Source: Bacteroidales bacterium (GTDB lineage Bacteria > Bacteroidota > Bacteroidia > Bacteroidales > JAADJA01). Taken from it: a stretch of DNA of 47,240 nucleotides. The stretch is from positions 1-47,240 of the forward strand of contig JADHVR010000025.1 in the NCBI GenBank assembly GCA_016783885.1, written 5' to 3'. The position numbers and the translations under genes are program-made. The number at the start of each line of letters is the position of its first letter. Positions within the stretch are counted from its first letter, which is position 1. The notes under the pieces were generated by a model. It did no database searches and had not been told where the DNA came from. It saw only the letters and a list, made by a program, of their open reading frames with translations. Below, in pieces: positions 31,179 to 41,300 of the stretch.

Positions 31179-32447
31179 TTAAAAGAAATAAAAAACGCCT
31201 ATCAGGAACCTGAAGTTGCCGATTTCTTTATAATCCCTCACAACTCCTTTTTCGTCTGGTGTTCCATAAGCAGCAACTGTGTATTCTATTTCGGGAGCTA
31301 TACGAAATTTTCCCGAATTTATAATTACTCTTGGAGAAATCCTGTATAAATAGGCAATATTTGAACCGCGACTGTAGTAGGGTCCGGTTATTTTTTCATT
31401 TGAACCAAGATTCTTACTGTATCCCCCGAAAAGTCCGAATTGGCATTTTTTACCGTTTGTATGAATATCGGTCCAAACAGATAATGTGTTTATCGGAGTA
31501 TAATCCTGAAATCCGTTGACAGAATCCCTATCATGAACGGCATATCCACCAAGCATTGTCATGCTGTACATTAATTGACCATATACACCTTCTAATTTAA
31601 AAGTAACATCCTTTGATTTATATTTGAAATAAGCAATGCCTGACATACCGGTTGCTTTTTTATCTGATTTATATATCTTATAACCGGATGTATCTTTTAC
31701 ACTGGATTCAAGTCGTGGTGTTAACATCTTATAGTTTCCACCGACTCCAAATAGTACTTCTTTACCGGTTTCCTGATTTTTTGAATTATACTCAAAACGA
31801 AGATTAAATTCAGGAACAGATGAATTAATAAGATATTTAGGACTATTACCCTTAGGTCCGGTACTAACAAAATCGATTTGCTCCAAAGCGGTTGCTATGA
31901 TTTTAAAATCGCCAAATTTTTGTGTTAAGCGTATCTGCGGATTCCTGGAGAATGGCTGAAACGGAGCGCCGGTATTAAAGGAAACCGTTCCGGGAAAACA
32001 TGAAGTAACAAACATAGGATGCCAGAACTGACCAACGAGAAGCTCAGTATTAGTCCAATTCAACTTTACAAATGCATGTCGTAATCTAAAGCCGTTAATG
32101 TCGGTTCCTATGTTTCCAAAAAAAGCACCTTCGATCAATCCTGAAGTTTTAGCTCCAAAAGCATCAGGACCTGTAATTTTTCCTCTTAGCCTGGTTTGAA
32201 TTGACAGGATATTAAATTTAGATTTAGCATTAATATCATCTCCGTTTACATCAAGAATTTCATTAGCAGGATACAATAAAAAATGCCCTTCTCTAACATC
32301 TGTTGTTTGCCTTGAATCAAAGAAAACATCAGTCTTGACAAAACCTGAAAATTTAATCCCGAATTTTTTTTCTTCCTGTGATAAACTTAATAAAGGGAGG
32401 ATAATAATTACAATAAAAATTAACTTTTTTATATTCATATTATTCAT
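31179..32447 (-). CDS. Outer-membrane porin-like beta-barrel (DcaP-type candidate)
   Basis: The 422-residue protein starts with a signal peptide (NIKKLIFIVIIILPLLSLSQ) and ends in FFGVFYFF-like aromatic residues (FRFLIGVFYFF), the outer-membrane barrel signature. Alternating strands such as GIKFSGFVKTDVFFDSRQTT and NWTNTELLVGQFWHPMF resemble the DcaP-like porin group. Met4 is an alternative start. It precedes acs on the same strand with 65 bp between and may be co-transcribed. A role in letting acetate or another carboxylate cross the outer membrane is inferred from position only. A good promoter lies upstream. Confidence 0.75.
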   Translation of the reverse strand: MNNMNIKKLIFIVIIILPLLSLSQEEKKFGIKFSGFVKTDVFFDSRQTTDVREGHFLLYPANEILDVNGDDINAKSKFNILSIQTRLRGKITGPDAFGAKTSGLIEGAFFGNIGTDINGFRLRHAFVKLNWTNTELLVGQFWHPMFVTSCFPGTVSFNTGAPFQPFSRNPQIRLTQKFGDFKIIATALEQIDFVSTGPKGNSPKYLINSSVPEFNLRFEYNSKNQETGKEVLFGVGGNYKMLTPRLESSVKDTSGYKIYKSDKKATGMSGIAYFKYKSKDVTFKLEGVYGQLMYSMTMLGGYAVHDRDSVNGFQDYTPINTLSVWTDIHTNGKKCQFGLFGGYSKNLGSNEKITGPYYSRGSNIAYLYRISPRVIINSGKFRIAPEIEYTVAAYGTPDEKGVVRDYKEIGNFRFLIGVFYFF

Positions 32448-32491
32448 AAGCTCTGAAAATCTTTATGTTAGCTAATTCGCAATAAGGATGG

Positions 32492-32521
32492 CAAAATTAT
32501 AATAATTTTTCACTTTTCAAA
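32492..32521 (-). promoter_or_regulatory. Full Bacteroidota-type promoter for the porin-acs unit
   Basis: On the minus strand TTTG (32521-32518) and TAATTTTG (32499-32492) are separated by 18 bases, close to the TTTG-N19-21-TAnnTTTG consensus. The expected start is near 32485, about 38 bases before the porin gene. It is the best two-part promoter seen in the window. Confidence 0.6.
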
Positions 32522-32641
32522 CAGACACGGCTTATTTATTAGTAATCTAAATAATAAGTGCATTTTTTGAGTGTTAAAGTGTTAATGTTTTTTATTTGTT
32601 TTGCCGTTTGAAATATTTAACGATTATTTAATTTTAGACGT

Positions 32642-33859
32642 ATGAAAATCTTTGTGCTTAATTGCGGCAGTTCATCAGTTAAATACCAGCTTGTTCAAAT
32701 GCCGGAAAAGGAAGTTCTGGCAAAAGGCATTGTGGAAAAAACAGGGATGAAAGGGGCAGGTATCAAACACAAAAGAAATGATGGAACCCAAGTAAATACC
32801 GACTGTGAAATCCCGGATCATAATACAGGCATTCAAAAGGTATTTGAAATATTGCTTAGTGAAGAATACGGCAGTATAAAAAATATTAAAGAGATTGATG
32901 CCGTTGGTCACAGGGTTGTTCACGGAGGGGAAGACTTTATCGGAAGTGTGCCCGTTAATGCCGAAGTAATAAAAACGCTTGAAAAAAATATCGACCTGGC
33001 GCCGCTGCATAATCCTCCAAACCTTGAAGGAATAAACGCTATTAATAAACTGTTGCCGGATGTGCCGCAAGTTGGTGTATTTGATACGGCTTTTCATCAG
33101 AGCATGCCCCCTTTTGCATACCTCTACGGTCTTCCTTTCTCACTCTATGAAAAATACAGGATCAGAAAATACGGATTTCATGGCACAAGCCATAAATATG
33201 TTTCAAAACGTGCTTGCGAAGTATTAGGAAAAGATTTCTATAAAACCAAAATCATCACCTGCCATCTCGGGAACGGTTCATCAATTGCCGCTGTTAAAAA
33301 CGGCAAATCCATTGATACCTCTATGGGATTGACCCCCAATGAAGGACTGATTATGGGAACCCGGATGGGTGATATCGACGCCGGAGCTTTGCTTTTTGTT
33401 GCCGCAAAAGAAGATATGAGCATCGATGAAATGAACAGGCTTATCAATAAAGAAAGCGGTGTTTTTGGTATTTCGGGTGTCTCATCCGACATGCGCGAGC
33501 TGGAAGAAGCTGCTGCCGGCGGACATGAAAGAGCGCAATTAGCTTTGGACATGTTTCATTACCGGGTGCGAAAATATATCGGAGCTTATGCCGCTGCAAT
33601 GGGCGGGCTTGACATACTTGTGTTTACCGGCGGTATCGGCGAAAATGCGGATAAAACAAGAGAAGCTGTTTGTCAGGACTTTGAATTCCTCGGACTGGAA
33701 TTTAATGAAGAAAAAAACTCTGGTTTGCAAGGAAAGGAAGCTGTGATAAGCAAAGATAATTCGAAAGTTACCGTCATAGTAATCCCAACCGATGAAGAAA
33801 TGGCTATTGCTATGGATACCTATTATTTTTTAATCCCGAAATTTCAGGATGATTTTTGA
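32642..33859 (+). CDS. ackA: Acetate kinase
   Basis: The 405-residue protein interconverts acetate plus ATP with acetyl phosphate. The N-terminus MKIFVLNCGSSSVKYQLVQM is the phosphate-binding family signature. GHRVVHGGEDFIGS (about 89-102), FDTAFHQSMPPFAYLYGLPF, ITCHLGNGSSIAAVKNGKSI and DTSMGLTPNEGLIMGTRMGD carry the catalytic Asn, Asp, His and Arg. The C-terminal FTGGIGENADKTREAVCQDF binds nucleotide. Phosphotransacetylase, the usual partner, is not in the window. The gene diverges from the porin-acs unit across a 194-bp region. Confidence 0.97.
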   Translation: MKIFVLNCGSSSVKYQLVQMPEKEVLAKGIVEKTGMKGAGIKHKRNDGTQVNTDCEIPDHNTGIQKVFEILLSEEYGSIKNIKEIDAVGHRVVHGGEDFIGSVPVNAEVIKTLEKNIDLAPLHNPPNLEGINAINKLLPDVPQVGVFDTAFHQSMPPFAYLYGLPFSLYEKYRIRKYGFHGTSHKYVSKRACEVLGKDFYKTKIITCHLGNGSSIAAVKNGKSIDTSMGLTPNEGLIMGTRMGDIDAGALLFVAAKEDMSIDEMNRLINKESGVFGISGVSSDMRELEEAAAGGHERAQLALDMFHYRVRKYIGAYAAAMGGLDILVFTGGIGENADKTREAVCQDFEFLGLEFNEEKNSGLQGKEAVISKDNSKVTVIVIPTDEEMAIAMDTYYFLIPKFQDDF

Positions 33860-33889
33860 TTTGGATAGACCTTTTACTTTTGTCCTATA

Positions 33890-33961
33890 CGGATTTACTT
33901 CGTTTCACTTTGAATCCGCCCGTCCATACGGACAGTTTGGCGGGCTTTTATCTTTTGTCTT
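33890..33961 (+). terminator. Candidate terminator and repeated phrase after ackA
   Basis: Two alternative hairpins overlap here. One is CGGATT/AATCCG (33890-33895 with 33913-33918). The other is GCCCG/CGGGC (33918-33922 with 33941-33945) enclosing GTCC-atac-GGAC, followed by TTTTA. A 17-bp phrase (33945-33961) recurs at 36612-36628. The remaining sequence to 34043 holds word-like repeats (TTGACTCTT, and CTTCG in tandem near 33990) and no gene. Confidence 0.55.
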
Positions 33962-34043
33962 GACTCTTAATTCTTGGCTCCCTCCTTCGCTTCGCTTCGC
34001 TTCGGTGGGCAAGCTTGGTTCTTGACTCTTGGCTTTAGTAAAG

Positions 34044-36515
34044 TTAAAACCTCGCGACCAACTTCACATTCAACTGGCGTGGAGTAAGGTAGTTCGGCAC
34101 GGCGTATTGCCTGCCGTAAATATCGGTTACCCAGATATAAGACACGGTATTATTTACCTGCACCAGGTTCAGCACCTCTAATGTCAGCCATAATGACTTA
34201 AAAGCTCTTAATGGATTTTTGGAAGAGAATTTAGTATGTTCGCCAATAAATTCCTTTGAAAAACCGATATCGACCCTGCGGTAAGGAGGCATCCTTAATG
34301 TTTGCTTATACCTTGGTGAGTTTGGCGGTCCGAAAGACAAGCTGCTGCCAAAGATCAATGTCAGGCTCATTTTATATGTCGGATTTCTTGGCAGGTAATC
34401 CTGGAAAAAAAGACCGAAATTTACCCTCTGGTCTGTTGGGCGGGGAATATATCCCGGATCCTCCGGATTTCCTTTATAATCATAATAAAAATCATCATAG
34501 ATATTTTCTTCGGTTTTCATAATCGACAAACTCGCCCATGATTCAACTCCCCTGACAAACTCACCGTTAACTTTCATGTCGATCCCTACTGAATAGCCGT
34601 GCGCCTGTTCGAAGGCATAATAGCGTATCCTCACATTATCCACCATATAAGGCACAAGGTTATCGAGGTACTTATAATAAATTTCCGTAACGAATTTAAA
34701 AGGTCTGTTCCAGGCAAAAAAGTTCCAGTCACCGGCAGCCACAAAATGTATGGATGTCTGGGCTTTTTGGTTATAATTAATTTGCCCGTTATAATTTTCA
34801 AGTTCCCTGTAAAACGGTGGTTGGTAGTAAAGTCCTGTTGAGAACCTGAACAAAACATCCCTCTTCCATTCAGGTTTATACGAAATTGTTGCCCTGGGGC
34901 TTATTACCAATTGATCATTAAAATCCCAGTAATTTGCCCGAATACCGGCAGTAAATGTAACTTTCGAAATGTCAGGGTCCAAACCCCATGTATTTTGTAT
35001 ATAAGCCGTTATCCTGTTCGAATTTAATTGGGCACTGGTTTTTATCAGATCATAAAGATCAAAAGGATTATCCGGCTGAACAGACGGATCAACATATCCT
35101 ACGGAATCGGGAGGACGAGGCAAAGAATACCCGGCAGAATCTATCATAATCCATTCGTTCATCTCATTATCAACCGATTCATTCTGGTATTTAATTCCCC
35201 ACTGCAATAACTTATTGCCGATTTCCATTGTTCCTTTATGCCCGATATTGAAAACGTTTATATCCATGTTGTTCCGTGCGTGGTTCTGGTATGTTCCCAC
35301 ACCTTGCGTTTCGATGACATCCCCGAAGTTTTCACTGCCAAAATTCGTTTCCACTCTTCCTATCCAGTACTGCCCTATAACATCATAGGTTTCGCTTTCA
35401 ATAGAGTTATAGCCGGAAGCAATTAGTTTTAACCGGGTTTTACTGTTTGGTTTATAAGAGGCTGTAACACCTCCGAGGTAAGTCCGGTAATTATCTACTT
35501 CCTGCCCGTCGAAGTAAATCGTCAGTCTTTGAGCTTGCTGAACAGTGCCGAAATCTGTCTGGCGGCTTTCAGGTACAAGTTTATACTTGTTTCCGGCTAT
35601 ATTTCCTAAAACGGAAATTTCAAATTTCTTAGAAATATCATAAGATAATAATGCCTGCACATCGGTAAAGGAAGGCTTATAATCTCCTTTGGTTTCCATG
35701 GCATTCAGCAGGTACTGGTTTGTTTTATATCTTACACCCAATAAATACGAAAACCTGTGTTTATCTGCTGTTCCCTCTACATGAAAAGAAGCTCCCAACA
35801 GGCTGATAGAAGCCGACCCGCCGAATTCGTTCGGTTTTTTATACTGAATATCCAATACCGACGACATCTTATCACCGTACTTAGCATCAAAGCCGCCGGC
35901 AGAAAACAATAAAGAAGAAACCAGATCGGAATTAACGAAGCCTAATCCTTCCTGTTGACCCGAACGGATGAGGAAAGGACGATATATTTCAATATCATTT
36001 ACATAAACAAGATTCTCATCGAAATTACCACCCCTCACAGAATATTGAGAACTTAATTCATTGCTCGAAGATACACCGGGAAGGGTTTTTAATAATGTCG
36101 GTATCCTGTCGGAAGATGTCGGTACATTGAAAGCTAATTTCGGGTCAATCCTTACGAGGTTGGTCGAACGTATGTGTTTATCTTCTATTTCGATCTGGGG
36201 AAGCTCGGTATATGTAAATTTTAGTGTTTTGTTTATCTCTTTGCGATCGCCGGTTTTCAGAAACACCTGTTCCACCTCTTTCTCGTACCCGACAAAAGAA
36301 ATAGTAATATAAATTTCTTTATTCGCAGGCACTACCAGTTCATACTTCCCTTTTTTATCCGTCATGGTTCCGCCGGGCAAACCCGAAATTGCCACATTAA
36401 CCAGCTCAAGTGGCTTGCCTTTTTCATCGGTAACCTTACCAAAAACCACAGCCTTTTCCTGGCTCATTACGATAACCGAAAACAATAAAAACACTATAAA
36501 GATTAGATATCTCAT
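34044..36515 (-). CDS. TonB-dependent receptor with N-terminal CarboxypepD_reg-like domain
   Basis: The 823-residue protein has a signal peptide (MRYLIFIVFLLFSVIVMSQ) and a CarboxypepD_reg-like domain (about 24-105, with VFGKVTDEKGKPLELVNVAI). A plug follows (about 115-235, with TLLKTLPGVSS, YSVRGGNFDENLVYVNDIEI and GGFDAKYGDKMSSVLDIQY). A barrel ends in VKLVARF. It would import a TonB-energised ligand across the outer membrane. No SusD partner is present, so it is not a classic glycan SusCD pair. The ligand is unknown. The next upstream gene also has a CarboxypepD_reg-like fold, but a repeat-rich gap of 116 bp lies between. Confidence 0.92.
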   Translation of the reverse strand: MRYLIFIVFLLFSVIVMSQEKAVVFGKVTDEKGKPLELVNVAISGLPGGTMTDKKGKYELVVPANKEIYITISFVGYEKEVEQVFLKTGDRKEINKTLKFTYTELPQIEIEDKHIRSTNLVRIDPKLAFNVPTSSDRIPTLLKTLPGVSSSNELSSQYSVRGGNFDENLVYVNDIEIYRPFLIRSGQQEGLGFVNSDLVSSLLFSAGGFDAKYGDKMSSVLDIQYKKPNEFGGSASISLLGASFHVEGTADKHRFSYLLGVRYKTNQYLLNAMETKGDYKPSFTDVQALLSYDISKKFEISVLGNIAGNKYKLVPESRQTDFGTVQQAQRLTIYFDGQEVDNYRTYLGGVTASYKPNSKTRLKLIASGYNSIESETYDVIGQYWIGRVETNFGSENFGDVIETQGVGTYQNHARNNMDINVFNIGHKGTMEIGNKLLQWGIKYQNESVDNEMNEWIMIDSAGYSLPRPPDSVGYVDPSVQPDNPFDLYDLIKTSAQLNSNRITAYIQNTWGLDPDISKVTFTAGIRANYWDFNDQLVISPRATISYKPEWKRDVLFRFSTGLYYQPPFYRELENYNGQINYNQKAQTSIHFVAAGDWNFFAWNRPFKFVTEIYYKYLDNLVPYMVDNVRIRYYAFEQAHGYSVGIDMKVNGEFVRGVESWASLSIMKTEENIYDDFYYDYKGNPEDPGYIPRPTDQRVNFGLFFQDYLPRNPTYKMSLTLIFGSSLSFGPPNSPRYKQTLRMPPYRRVDIGFSKEFIGEHTKFSSKNPLRAFKSLWLTLEVLNLVQVNNTVSYIWVTDIYGRQYAVPNYLTPRQLNVKLVARF

Positions 36516-36541
36516 CCGGTTTGTTAATAGTTATACGTTAT

Positions 36542-36628
36542 TAGTCATTAATAGTCATCAGTCATCAGTAATTGATAGTCATTATTTGTCATTAATACTT
36601 TATACTTTTGTCTTTTATCTTTTGTCTT
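36542..36628. repeat. Word-like degenerate repeats between two envelope genes
   Basis: Many variants of TAGTCATTA/TAGTCATCAG (36542-36597) run into CTTTTATCTTTTGTCTT (36612-36628). The latter phrase occurs identically at 33945-33961, so identical 17-mers flank the TonB receptor gene. Confidence 0.7.
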
Positions 36629-36631
36629 ATT

Positions 36632-37285
36632 TCAGTCTTTTCTCTTCCGTTTGAACTTTCCTTCCTCCCAGGCTTTAATGAATTGAGCCCAGGCAAACGG
36701 GTTTAAAATAGTGATCGGCTGGGTTTGACCGATATAATAAAGCTTATCCTGGTAAAGCTGCATAGAATATTGATAGTTCATGCTTCCGTCCATCGGATAA
36801 CTGGCAGCCATTTCCTTCAGTTTAGCAGCATTAAGATTTTTTCTTGCTCGTTCATAGTCATCATCCGGAACGTCTAAAGCAAGAAATGCTTCTTTGAACT
36901 GCTCCCTCGACGGCCAGGGGTAAATTACAGTTTGAGGTAAAAGTATCGTATCAGATGTCATCACCTGGATAAGGGAATATCTGTTACTGCTAATAGTATC
37001 GGGAATAACAAATTTTCCTTTTTTAAAGCCGACAGAGGAAAAAACAACCGTATCGTTTATTCTGGCAACAAATGAAAAATAACCATAATAATCGGCAACC
37101 GTACCGCGCCAGGTGTTCTTAATGACAATGTTTGTAAACGGAACCGGCTTGATACTATCGGCAGTTACTACTATTCCCGAAAATTGTATCAATTCATTTT
37201 CGTCAACCTGAGCGTGTAATAAGCCATGCAGGCAAAAACACAAAAGAAATATAAAAAGTAATTTTTTAGAACCCATTACACGCAA
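36632..37285 (-). CDS. Exported CarboxypepD_reg-like domain protein
   Basis: The 217-residue protein has a signal peptide (KKLLFIFLLCFCLHGLLHAQ) and a beta-sandwich of the CarboxypepD_reg-like type (about 33-110), with FSGIVVTADSIKPVPFTNIV and TVADYYGYFSFVARINDTVV and FSSVGFKKGKFVIP. A basic helical tail of about 100 residues follows (SREQFKEAFLALDVPDDDYE to KFKRKRKD). This is a common stand-alone Bacteroidota envelope protein of unknown role. Met4 may be the true start. It lies upstream of the TonB receptor on the same strand. Confidence 0.8.
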   Translation of the reverse strand: MRVMGSKKLLFIFLLCFCLHGLLHAQVDENELIQFSGIVVTADSIKPVPFTNIVIKNTWRGTVADYYGYFSFVARINDTVVFSSVGFKKGKFVIPDTISSNRYSLIQVMTSDTILLPQTVIYPWPSREQFKEAFLALDVPDDDYERARKNLNAAKLKEMAASYPMDGSMNYQYSMQLYQDKLYYIGQTQPITILNPFAWAQFIKAWEEGKFKRKRKD

Positions 37286-37408
37286 AAATAGTTTTCTTTA
37301 ATGAAACAGAAATAAAATTAATTAAACGGAGGCTTTGTTAAAATATTTTCTATTCCCTTCACGAAACTTTGGGATTCGGGATTGACGATTTGTTATTTCA
37401 ATAAAAAA

Positions 37409-37438
37409 AATGCTGCTACTTAAAAAAGTAACAGCATT
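37409..37438 (-). terminator. Rho-independent terminator after rpmB
   Basis: AATGCTG/CAGCATT (37409-37415 with 37432-37438) and inner TACTT/AAGTA around a 4-A loop form a stem. On the minus strand it runs into eight T residues. It lies 20 bp past the rpmB stop. Confidence 0.88.
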
Positions 37439-37458
37439 CAATATCTTTATAAATAAAT

Positions 37459-37695
37459 TTACTTGAGATAGCCTTTTTCCCTGGCTTCTTTTAATGCAGT
37501 GCTCACGCCCTTTTTATTGATGGTTCTGATACCTGCGGCAGAAATTTTTAGTGTGATCCATTTGTCTTCATCCGGAATGTAAAATTTCTTGGTCTGCAGG
37601 TTCGGATAAAACCTTCTCCTGGTTTTATTATGAGCGTGGGAAACATGGTTCCCTGTCATCATTTTCTTTCCTGTTATCTGGCAAATACGTGACAT
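37459..37695 (-). CDS. rpmB: 50S ribosomal protein L28
   Basis: The 78-residue protein matches L28 over its length: [34 protein letters not shown] and [20 protein letters not shown]. It is part of the large ribosomal subunit. In many Bacteroidota rpmB is followed by rpmG and a small DUF4295 gene; here it is alone with a terminator directly after it. Confidence 0.97.
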   Translation of the reverse strand: MSRICQITGKKMMTGNHVSHAHNKTRRRFYPNLQTKKFYIPDEDKWITLKISAAGIRTINKKGVSTALKEAREKGYLK

Positions 37696-37877
37696 CTCTT
37701 TATGTTTTTCAGTTTAAATTTTCAAAAAAGGAGTGCAAAGAACGGAATTTTTTTTGAACTATTCAAAAAATTCTAAAAATTTTCATAACTTTAGTTTGTA
37801 TAATTAATAATCGGGGAACTAAAACAAAGTTAAGTTGATTTTAATGTGTATCAAAACTACTTTGCGCAAAGCATTAA

Positions 37878-38276
37878 TCACTCTTCAACTTTTGATAGTC
37901 TCCTCATCCACCTCCAATGTGTAAAAAAGAGCACAATGCAAATTATTAGTAGCAGGCTGTTAACAATTATAGTCTGGTTAGTTTTATGTTTTGCAGTCTG
38001 AATTCTGTCATCTTTTGCTGCATTATACATGGCACGAAGGGTAACTTCATCCGGTATATAAGCCTGTTCCTTTTCACCTGACTTTAATATGTCCATTTTA
38101 TAATTCTCAAAGGATGCAAGACTTGGAGCTTTTGGATCAACCCATTGCGCATGCATTGGATCACCGAGGTCGATAATTGCATTTACAAGCGATGTTACAG
38201 AAATAAGTAATGTTATCACTGCTACCAGGCACACGGCATAACCGTAAATCATAGGGATTTTGCTTTGTTTTTCCAT
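37878..38276 (-). CDS. Small two-segment membrane protein of unknown function
   Basis: The 132-residue protein has one membrane segment at about 10-35 (YGYAVCLVAVITLLISVTSL) and a second at about 104-122 (IIVNSLLLIICIVLFFTHW). A polar domain of about 65 residues lies between them and a basic tail WRWMRRLSKVEE ends it. I do not recognise the family. It lies 64 bp downstream of the adenylate cyclase gene on the same strand and could be co-expressed with it. Confidence 0.65.
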   Translation of the reverse strand: MEKQSKIPMIYGYAVCLVAVITLLISVTSLVNAIIDLGDPMHAQWVDPKAPSLASFENYKMDILKSGEKEQAYIPDEVTLRAMYNAAKDDRIQTAKHKTNQTIIVNSLLLIICIVLFFTHWRWMRRLSKVEE

Positions 38277-38340
38277 TTTTTTGTTTTTAGTTTTTAATGA
38301 ATTTCTTTTTGCAAATCATTTCCATCAACACTCTATTCAC

Positions 38341-41300
38341 TTACCGGTCATAGAATTTTATTTTCTCCAGTTCTTCCATGTCCCATTTCAGGTCCATTTC
38401 TTTAAATAATACTTCTGCTTTTCCAAAAAACTCTTCTGCAGTAATATTATTTAAACTGGTATGTCTGCCTTTTTTCTCGAGTAATCTTTTCCCTACCTCA
38501 ATATAGGTTCGGGTAAGTTCTGGCCTGGCACCAAGCTGCTCTCCAATCTGAATGCTTTTGTTCCACCATTTCAATGCCCTCTTTCGATTTCCGGCAAGCC
38601 AGTAATAAATGCCCATTAGTTTAAATATTTCCGGTTTTTCACAAGCAACTTTCAGGGAATTCTTTAATGCGGATTTTCCACTTTTACAGGCATTTTTTCG
38701 TAATAATGATCGTTTTTTGCGGTCATTCAAATTGTTGGTATCCTCCAACATCATGAGGTCAAATAAAAACCGGCTCCTCAGGAAGCTGCTTTTATGGAAA
38801 GGTGTAATTCTTCCTTTGCCTGATAATTCAGCACTGAGAAGTGAAAGCGTTTGCTCAGCTTCTGTCATATCTTTTGACAATAGCTGTATATATGCCTTCA
38901 TCCCTTTTGCATAAATACCGAAAGGCACAAGCCCGATCCTGTTCAACAGGGATATGCCGTATTCTGCTTCGGTCATCGCTTCGTGGAACATCCTGTGTTT
39001 GATCAGTAATTTTGTTTTCGCCATATATTTTCTGGCCAAAGCAAGATCATTGTCATATTCTTTTCCAAATTCATACAGTTTGGTTATCAATTCCTCTGCA
39101 TTGTTAAATTTGCCTTGTTCAATTTCCTGCAAACAATACCAGAATGTATAAGCATGGGTGATTATCTGGTTGGCACCGATGATGAAGGCCTGGTCGATAA
39201 GGGATTTATCAAACTGTAATTCATTCAGCCAGTTGCCGGAAAGAAAATTATTTATGGTTTCTATGCACTTATAATGCACCACTTCGGTAACATCCTCCCG
39301 GTTGATATAATCTCCTGAATAATCCAGTATTTTTTTGCTGATTTTGAAGGATATCCCACCGAGAGAAAAAGCGCCGCTCTGCATCACCAGTACGGATGTG
39401 CCATTATCTATCTGTGCAACGTTATAATGGAAAAACCTGCGAATATGCAAAATAAACTCAATAAACATCCTTTTGATATCCATCTGCGATAATGCATAGG
39501 CTTTTTTGGCAACGATATTAATGATTTCATTATCCCTGGGTTCGGGTATTTTCTTCGCTTTTTTCGATGGCAGGTAAAGGCTTTTGATCAGGATCAATAT
39601 ATTCCAGACCAGTTGCGAATACAATAAGACCCGATTTTTCGGGAATTTTTCACCCCAGAGCTGAAGTACCTTGTCAAAATGTTCAACTGCTTCGGTGTAC
39701 CGCCCTTTATTGAAAAATGCAATGGCGATATTTTTTTCCAGGTTAGCAATGGTTTCGGGATCACCGGAACCTTTATGCTTCTTTAGGTAAAGCCCCAGAG
39801 CCTGTTGATAATAATTGATGGCTTCGCTTGAGGCAGCAGCCTTCAGGGCTTCCTCGCCCGCCTTTACAAGATATTCTTCTGCCTTTTCCAGGTCTTCGCC
39901 CTGGCTGTAATGGAAAGCGAGCATGCCGTAAAACTCATGCAATCTTTCGGCAAATACCAATTCAATAGCATTTGCAGTTCTTAAATGAAGATCTTTTCTC
40001 TTTTTTAATAAAATAGTTTCATAAGTAACCTCCTGGGCAAGCACATGCCTGAACAGATACTCCAGTTCCGATACACGGCTTCCCTGTTTGATAAGCTGGA
40101 TGCCTTTCAAATATTCAAGTTTTTCATCGATCTCCTGTGTTGTTTTAGCAACCTCAACCAGGATTTTATAGAAAAAATTTCTACCAATAACTGAAGCGAC
40201 TTTTAGCAATGATTTGGTTTGTTCATTGAGCCGGTCAATTCTCGACATCAGGACTCCCTGGATGGTTTCGGGTATTACCACGGATTCAATTTTTTCGGTA
40301 ACTTCAAATTTTCCATCCTTTACCTCCACAACACTATTATCAATAAAAGACCGGATCACCTCCTCAATAAAAAACGGATTCCCCTCTGCCCTGTTTGTAA
40401 TAATATCTCTTACATGGCCGGGAAGCCCCTTGATTTTTAACAGGTTATTGATCAATACTTCACATTGATTATGATTTAAGGGTTCAAGGTAAAATTCCGA
40501 ATGATATTCCCGGCATCTTTCGTTTAATGTTTTCAATATCCTGTTTCCCGATTCCTCAAAATTTGGTCGCATTACATTGATGAACAAAATCGGGTTGTTT
40601 TCTGCCAGGCGATAAAGCGATTCAAACAATTCAATGGAAGTGAGGTCGGACCAGTGCAGGTCTTCAATCACCAATACAACAGGTCTTTTAGCAGATGCTT
40701 TAATAATCAATTTCCTTAAACTAACCAGAATCAGTTTCTCCAGTGCTTCTCCTTCAATTCCCTGTATCCGTTTTGCATACTTGCCTGTAAGAGATATTCC
40801 CATTAGCGTGGCAACAAAAGGAAGTATCTCTTCAGTAGCATACGGATCAACCATACTAATGGCTTTTTCAAGTTTATTTACCGATTGTAGCGTTGTATCG
40901 GTATCCTTAATATTAGCCCAGTTCCGGAAAATATCAATTATGGGGTGGTAATTCAGATTCCTGCCAATGGATAATGATCTGCCTACCAGGTATATCACCC
41001 GCTTCATCTCATCTTTCTTTCTCAATTCAGCAATCAGCCTTGACTTGCCGATACCAGCCTCGCCTATTATACTAACAACCGAACCTTCGCCATTAATGGC
41101 TTTTAATACATGAAGTTCCAGCCTGTCAAGTTCTGTTTTCCTGCCGATCATTTCAGAGTGGATCATCCGGTTGAAATCAAACCGGCTCCTCTCGATCTTA
41201 ACTTTGGTTGATAACAGCTCATAAACCTGAACCGGATTTTGTCTGCCTTTTACCATAATAGGCTCCAGCATCTGATATTCAAAATCGTTCTCGGTATATT

